Source: Pogostemon cablin (Eukaryota > Streptophyta > Magnoliopsida > Lamiales > Lamiaceae). From it: 64,000 bases of DNA. Shown one piece after another: positions 58,305-64,000 of this stretch (the stretch's first letter is position 1; each line of letters starts with the position of its first letter). Location of the stretch: the NCBI GenBank assembly GCA_023678885.1, contig CM042983.1, forward strand, positions 24,348,279-24,412,278. Direction: 5' to 3'. The translations under genes and the position numbers were made by a program. Under the pieces are notes generated by a model. The model did not search any database, was not told the origin of the DNA, and saw nothing but the letters and a program-made list of their open reading frames with translations.

Positions 58305-58562
58305 AAACTCGACCCGAGTGCTGCTACTCGAGTCTGGCTGGTGCCGTTCAAGCAGTGCGCCGCGCACGGGCCTGTAAATGATATCGTGCGATGGCATCAG
58401 AAAACACTACACGGGCACCCCTGTGCCCATATGCCGAACTCGAGCCGTGTTCTATTCAGCTCGAGTCGAGCTCGCTACTCGACTCGAGCTCCGTCAGCTA
58501 CCGAAATTTGCTGCCAAAATGTGACACGACCCGAGCCGAGTGCATGAGCTCGAGTCGAGTGG
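58305..58562 (+). repeat. Palindromic-word array of LTR B
   Basis: Words CTCGAGTCGAG, ACTCGACTCGAGC, CTCGAGCCG and GACACGACCCGAG. It ends about 45 bases before the TATA box. The plus-strand frame 58143-58547 is a readthrough of the array and not a gene. Confidence 0.72.
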
Positions 58563-58610
58563 TGAAAAAATCCTGTAAAAATTTCAGAACCTTCTAGAAG
58601 CTTCCCAAGG

Positions 58611-58620
58611 GGTATAAATA
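58611..58620 (+). promoter_or_regulatory. TATA box of LTR B
   Basis: GGGGTATAAATACCCAAT, as in LTR A. Confidence 0.65.
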
Positions 58621-59164
58621 CCCAATAATTTAACAATTGATCAGATTTGGACGAGGGTTTTACTGTTTCACACACCTCACACACCATTTCCTCTATTTTA
58701 CACCATCATCTTCATCCATTCATCATCCATCCATCCACACTTGATCTCCTCCATCAAATCCACTATCCAAGTGATCAAGGAAGCAAGGGGAGTGGGATCA
58801 CAAGAAGAAGAAGGAGATCTCCATTGAAGCTCTTCAAATGGGGAATCTAATTCTAATTTTTGTGCATTTCTTTATAGATTGATCATGGTTTGTAAGGATT
58901 TTAATGTCTATGTTGAATTTCTTGTGGCTATGAGAGGCTAATCTCCTTTGTGAGATTAGCTCCATGATTGGTGTTTGATTGTCGCTATTTTCACCTAGAT
59001 TTTAGTGTCTTTTTGTATGCATTTTCGTATTATTTTATCCGTATTTTATGTGTATTTGGTTGTGTTATGTGTTTTCATAGAAATGTATGTGAATGAGCCT
59101 AAATATGTTTAAAATAGGTGAAAAATGGAACGGGAGCTGAAAAGAGCAAGATACGGGGCTGCCG

Positions 59165-59605
59165 GGACCCAACTCGAGTTGCAGGGTGCAACACGAGTTG
59201 GAGCCAACTTGAGTTGGGCCCAAAAATGGCCAAAATCATCCAGTAGCTCAACACGACTTGAGGAACTCAACTCGAGTCGAGTTAGGGTGCCAGAATCGTC
59301 CAAAGAGCCAACTCGAGTTGGAGGAGGCAACTCGAGTTGCTTACTCGAGTCGAGTAAGGAGCAGGGGAGCGACCACAAGTTATACAGTGAGCTAACTTGA
59401 CTTGCAAGCCGCAACTCGAGTTTCTAGCTCGAGTCGAGCTGGGTTTAGAGGGATTTTCAGTTTCAGAGCCTTGCAATACGACCGAACAGACGGATGCACG
59501 AGTTCCAACATGAGTCGAGCCAGGTTTACTCGAGTTACACACATGTAGCTTGTCTCATGTTGCAACTCGAGTTGGGTAAGGCCAACTCGAGTAAGGTCAT
59601 TTTGG
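59165..59605 (+). repeat. Palindromic-word array of LTR C
   Basis: Words AACTCGAGTTG, ACTCGAGTCGAG and CAACTTGAGTTG, forward and reversed, over about 440 bases, ending about 90 bases upstream of the TATA box. Frames at 59109-59542 on both strands follow the repeats and are not genes. Confidence 0.8.
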
Positions 59606-59694
59606 GCCAGAAATTTGGATTTTCACCTACCAATGTGTGTAAGTGTGTGTAAAAAGCCCATTTGATATTAAATTCGTGGCCCAACTTGGAGAGG

Positions 59695-59702
59695 ATATAA
59701 AT
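59695..59702 (+). promoter_or_regulatory. TATA box of LTR C
   Basis: GAGGATATAAATAGCC, at the same position relative to the array as in LTRs A and B. Confidence 0.6.
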
Positions 59703-60901
59703 AGCCTCAAGTTCAACATTTGAAGAGAGATTGTATATTTTCACACAAAGGTTTCACTTCTACACCTAGATCACACACCATTTCTTCCATTTTACACCAT
59801 CATCTTCATCCATTCTTCATTCCTTTCATGTGGGTGTTTAGAGATCTCAAGAATTCAAAAGCTAGAGGTGGAGATCAATGAGTGTTGAAGATTCTCTACA
59901 AGGTATTGCAAGGGAAGATTTACATCTCTTTTGTTTTTCATTTGGATTTAAGACTATGGATATGTGTAATATATCATTCAAGTGTTTTGTTACCATCATC
60001 ATGTTAGGCTAATCCCTCTAGTGGGATTAGGAATATAAAGAGCACATTAGGTTTATATTATCATGTGGATTAAATTGGTCTTTGATTTAATTGATGTTGG
60101 TTTCTATTCATGGGCTTTAATTGTTTTGATGTTATGATGGCATGGTTTGTTATTCATGAATGATTATTGGTTTAATGGGTTATTGATCAATGGAGGATTT
60201 ATGGTAATTAAATGCTATCATGATATTCATGTGTATATTGCTTGGAGTGTGACGGAAACGACCCTCTTAAGTATTAGAAAGGCATGAATAGACATCGAGT
60301 TTGGGTTTGACCGAAAGGATATTTGAATTCGATGAGGGGAACCAATCCTTTCGTTAGCTCTAGTACACAAAAAGGGAGAGTTAACTCTAATTAGTACCTT
60401 CTAAGGGAGAATTGGGAGTTAATTAGTACCTAGATGGAAGAGGTTAATGTTGGGCTTTGATCTTAAGTGCTTTTGGGAGTCTCAAGTAGATCTACAACCT
60501 TTGTAACCCAAAAGGGAGCTTAGGATACAATCGTGATCACCCTTAATCTATATCAATTGAGTTGAATTCCTTTTGCATGATAATATGAATTGTGTGTGCT
60601 TGAATGTTTCTAATCCCATGTTTTTCCATACTTGAACTTTAGCACTTATTCTCTTTTATTTTCACTCATCTTTACTTGCTATTTCTCTTATTTGCTAATT
60701 TATTTACTTGCTTCTTGCTTTAGTTGTTAATTTCAAACTCAAAACCCCGATCATCCTTACAAAAGTGACATAAACATGAGCTCACATATTTTGCTAATCC
60801 AAACATAACTCCTTTGTGGATTGATATTTTATTTCTTGGGATATACTAATACAACGATCGAGTATTCTTGCTCGTGAGTATATAATATTCAAACAAGAAA
60901 T

Positions 60902-60921
60902 TACCGCCGTTGCCAAAGGGG
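60902..60921 (+). other. Primer-binding site of element C (divergent form)
   Basis: TACCGCCGTTGCCAAAGGGG stands where E1 and E2 have TGGCGCCATTGCCGGGGAC. Confidence 0.5.
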
Positions 60922-61045
60922 AGTTTAACGGATTATTCGAGTACTATGTTATTATTTTAGTTGTTCTTGATAAGGATACTTCTTATTTTGTCTTATTTAC
61001 TATTTTTGTTTGTGGTCTCACTCTTTGAATATTCGTAGGTGTTTT

Positions 61046-64000
61046 ATGATCACAAGATCAAAGGGAAATCAATCGATTATTCCTTTGAATTTCGAGATAG
61101 AGAAGACCGCACGACAAAGGAAATGAGAGAGACGTAAAGTTAGAAAAGGAACAAAAATGGATAATCAACATGGAGATAATGTTAATCATGACCCACCCCA
61201 ATATCCATTACAAGATCAAAGGAGGGTACAAGAAGGAGTGCAAGAGAATCAAGCGGAGATATTTAGGAATTTTATTGCTCAAAATCAAGACTACATGCAA
61301 TTGCTTGCCAATCAAGAAGCTCAAAGGATACTCCATCAACAAGAGATGCAAAGGCCTAGAGCAATTCGGGATTACTTTCAACCGAGAGCCGTGCATAATA
61401 TGGTTCCTCCGGTTCAAGCCAACAATTTTGAAATTAAGACCGGATTGATCAACATGGTCAAAGCAAATCAGTTTGGGAGAGGTCCTATTGAAGACCTGAA
61501 TGCTCATCTAGCTACTTTCTTAGAGGTTGCAAATACCGTCAATATGAATGGAGTGTCGGAAGATGCTATTCGAATGAGGTTGTTCTCTTTTTCTTTAAGA
61601 GACAAGGCTAAAGCATGGTATAATACAATTCCATTGGGAAGTTGTAATACATGGGAAGATCTTGAGCAAAGGTTCCTAAACAAGTATTTTCCTCCTTCGA
61701 AGACTCTCCAAATGTAAAGCCTTATCACTCAATTTAGGCAACTTCCGGATGAGAGCTTTTATGAAGAATGGGAACGCTACAAAGAGATGCTACGAAAGTG
61801 TCCTCAACATGATTTTCATGAGAATCAACAAGTGGCTTTCTTTTATCAAGGGTTGAGTCAACAAAATAGGATGCATGTAGATGCCTCATCTGGATGGTCT
61901 ATATTTGGAGTGGATGCTATGAAAGCTATGAAAATTTTTGAAGATATTGCAATGAATGCTTATCAATGACCTTCCGAGAGAGTAATGGGAGGTTATGCAT
62001 TTGGAAAGGTGGCTCAAGTGGAAAGTGTTAATAAAGTGAAGAGTGATGTGTTTCAAAGTGAATGAATGAAAGAATTTAATGAGGGCATCAATGCTTTAAC
62101 AAAGCAATTGAATTTGATCACTCAAGGAGTGAGTCAAGGGGGAAGTAGAAGTGCTAATTTGAATGATGAGAGCAATGTTATGCAAGGTGTAGAGGATGTT
62201 GCCTATTTAGATAGGAGAAATTTCCAAGGGAATTTCCAAGGTAATTATCCTTCTAACCAAGGTAATTTTCAAGGAGGATATCAAGGGCAAGCTCGGGGGA
62301 ATAATTTTAATCAATCAAGTGGAGGAAATTATCAAGCTCCGAGGAAACATGAAAATCTTTCTTACTCCAATACTCAAGCCGCCGTGGCACTTCCTCAAGG
62401 AATGGATCCTAGTGCTAAGCCGCCCAATGGAGAAGGTAAATCATCATTGGAAGAGACATTGCTAACATTCATGAAAGATACAAGGGCTTATATGGAAAAG
62501 AGGGAGGCAAAGTTTGAGGCTAGAATGGAGGAAAATGAGAAGAAATCCGACAATAGAATGAGAGCTTTTGAGTACCAAATGGGACAAATTGCTTCTTCCG
62601 TGGGATCTCAACACCAACAAGGAAAATTCCCATCTACCACGGTAACTAATCCTAAAGAAGATTGCAAAGCTATCACTCTTAGGAGTGGAAAAGAGTATGA
62701 GGAACCTCCTATGCCTAAAGAGGATAGTGTTGTTATTGAAAGGAAAGTGGAAAGAACGGTTGAAGAAGGGTTGGTGCAAGAAGAGATTGAAGGAGAGGAA
62801 GTAAGCAAGAAAAGAGAAGTTGTTGAGCAGAACAAAGATGAAGAGAAGATAGAGAGAATTCCAAAGTGGAAGAAGGCAAAGGAGTTAAGAGAAAAGGAAG
62901 TTGAAGTTGAAAGAGATAGTTGGGGGATACCCAAGACTCAAGTACCAGTTCCTTTTCCTCAAAGGTTCTTGAAGAAGGGTTTAGATGAGAGGTTAAAAAG
63001 TTTCTTGAAATCTTCAAGAAGATTCAAATCAATCTCCCTTTCGCCGATGCTTTGGAGAAAATGCCTCATTATGCTCGTTTCTTGAAGGACATCATGGGAA
63101 AGAAAAGAAGTCTTGTGGAAAATAAAATGGTTAATCTAACCGAAGAGTGTAGTGCCATTCTACAACGGAAACTTCCACAAAAATTGAAGGATCCGGGTAG
63201 TTTTACTATACCATGTGAAATTGGAAAGTGCAAGAAGAACAAGACTCTTTGTGATCTAGGAGCAAGCATTAATCTAATGCCTCTTTCTATATTCAAGAAG
63301 CTTGGGTTAGGTGAAGTACAGCCAACGTCCATCACTCTTCAATTGGCGGATAGATCCATGACACATCCAAAAGGAGTAATTGAAGACGTGTTGGTGAAGG
63401 TGGATAAGTTCATCTTTTCGGTGGACTTTGTAGTGTTAGAAATGGAGGAGGACGAGAATGTGCCACTGATTCTTGAGAGACTGTTTCTTGCTAAAGGGAG
63501 AGCTCTTATTGATGTCTACAAGAGAGAGTTGAAATTGAGAGTGAATGATGAGGAGGTGGTATTTTCTCTACACGAGGCCATGCAATATCCAATGAATGAT
63601 GAAGAGTGTAAAAGTGTGGATGTTGTAAAGTGAAATGTTGAGGAAAGTTGGCCTTCCATTGTAACCAAGGATCCACTTGAACTTTGTTTGAGCAATTCTC
63701 TATCTCTTTCTAATATTTTCAATACTTCTCTTGATTTAAATGATGAATTGATTAATTGTTTGCTTGATCTAGGTGATTGTAGTGAAGCTCAAGAAGTGGC
63801 AGCCGCTATCTCGAGGGGAAATGGGAAGTTCTTACCACTTACAGATCCACTCAATCAAGAAGAGAAAAAGGAAAAGAAGGTGGAGTTGAAGCCTCTACCC
63901 AATCATCTTGCCTATACCTACCTTGGTGAAAATGAGACATATCCGGTAATTGTATCCTCTTCTTTAACCTCTAGTCAAATTGATAAATTGTTTAATGTCC
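61046..64000 (+). pseudogene. Element C gag-protease and start of pol, several stops and one frame shift
   Basis: ATG 61046 (MITRSKGNQSIIPLNFEIEK) opens the frame. After a TGA it continues through the gag core from 61157 (GLINMVKANQFGRGPIEDLN, NTWEDLEQRFLNKYFPPSKT, FYQGLSQQNRMHVDASSGW). In-frame stops are TAA 61715 and TGA 61967, 62063 and 63631, several at positions where Trp is expected. From 62066 comes the basic QGNFQGNYPSNQGNF region and a coiled coil, then AITLRSGKEYEEPPMPKED without any palindromic array. A one-base loss near 62993 (GGTTAAAAAG) shifts the frame. The protease follows in the new frame: LCDLGASINLMPLSIFKKLG. After 63633 the same frame goes on with ELKPLPNHLAYTYLGENETY, the linker before RT, to the window edge. 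Confidence 0.88.

Larger units (their letters stand above)
58104..58979 (+). repeat. LTR B, 5' part, interrupted by element C
   Basis: Starts TGATGAGTGATATTTTTACC inside the E2 LTR. It has the array, TATA and leader order of LTRs A and C. Interrupted after 876 bases where LTR C begins. Confidence 0.75.
58980..60895 (+). repeat. 5' LTR of plus-strand Athila-like element C
   Basis: Begins TGTCGCTATTTTCACCTAG at 58980 within LTR B and runs to just before the primer-like site. The exact end (near ...AATATTCA, about 60890) is uncertain. About 1.9 kb. 59705-60890 is non-coding leader-like sequence. Confidence 0.7.

Noticed and set aside
58143..58547. 134-codon plus-strand frame
   Set aside because: It lies in LTR B across the palindromic array, upstream of the TATA box, and is not shared as protein by LTRs A and C.
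59109..59542. Overlapping 86-101 codon frames on both strands
   Set aside because: They follow the AACTCGAGTTG palindromic array of LTR C, which opens mirrored frames on both strands.

Overview
The window is nuclear DNA of a flowering plant, most likely a eudicot. The evidence is spliced genes and gene fragments with GT-AG introns, plant-type LTR retrotransposons (Athila-like and Tat-like Ty3/Gypsy, several Ty1/Copia), a plant DD39D mariner with Stowaway-type MITEs, hAT and Mutator MITEs, and an overall AT-rich, gene-poor composition. No RNA gene, CRISPR array or bacterial operon was seen. The species cannot be named from the sequence.

Layout. 1-4332: 5' part of a minus-strand Athila-like element (E1: LTR, primer site, gag running into protease). 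5201-5457: exon of a DIM1-type rRNA adenine dimethyltransferase. 6480-7440: AT-rich tandem repeat. 7763-7969: last exon of a SASA-type carbohydrate esterase. 8397-13218: complete non-autonomous Copia LTR element containing a hAT MITE. 13944-21491: three mariner-type MITEs and a 4.45-kb mariner with an apparently intact spliced transposase, sitting in what looks like an old hAT element. 20347-21105: small two-exon gene of unknown function. 21945-26646: decayed topoisomerase II copy broken by three LTR-type insertions. 26960-27922: MULE. 28777-42181: young 13.4-kb Tat-like element with gag-pol and an antisense plant-mobile-domain gene, itself inside a Mutator-type MITE. 42727-49265: decayed minus-strand Copia element with a foreign LTR fragment inside it. 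49611-50141: unrecognised ORF. 50560-58103: minus-strand Athila-like element E2 with gag but no pol. 58104 to the end: plus-strand LTR B, and element C nested inside LTR B.

The best candidate for something undescribed is a shared design in the Athila-like LTRs. Each of five LTRs carries, just upstream of its TATA box, an array of short palindrome-like words that differ from element to element. In E1 and E2 the same private word also fills an array inside gag. In E1 that gag array is one open frame in which the word and its reverse complement, read in two frames, give a repeating RFD / GST / GRT / VEP peptide. Unit spacings are all multiples of three. The LTR word and the gag word have changed together between E1 and E2.

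Almost all genes here belong to mobile elements. In-frame stops in otherwise well preserved retroelement frames mostly look like TGG, CGA or CAA codons changed by C-to-T or G-to-A transitions, as expected from deamination of methylated cytosine in silenced heterochromatin. Target-site duplications allow much of the nesting order to be read directly.
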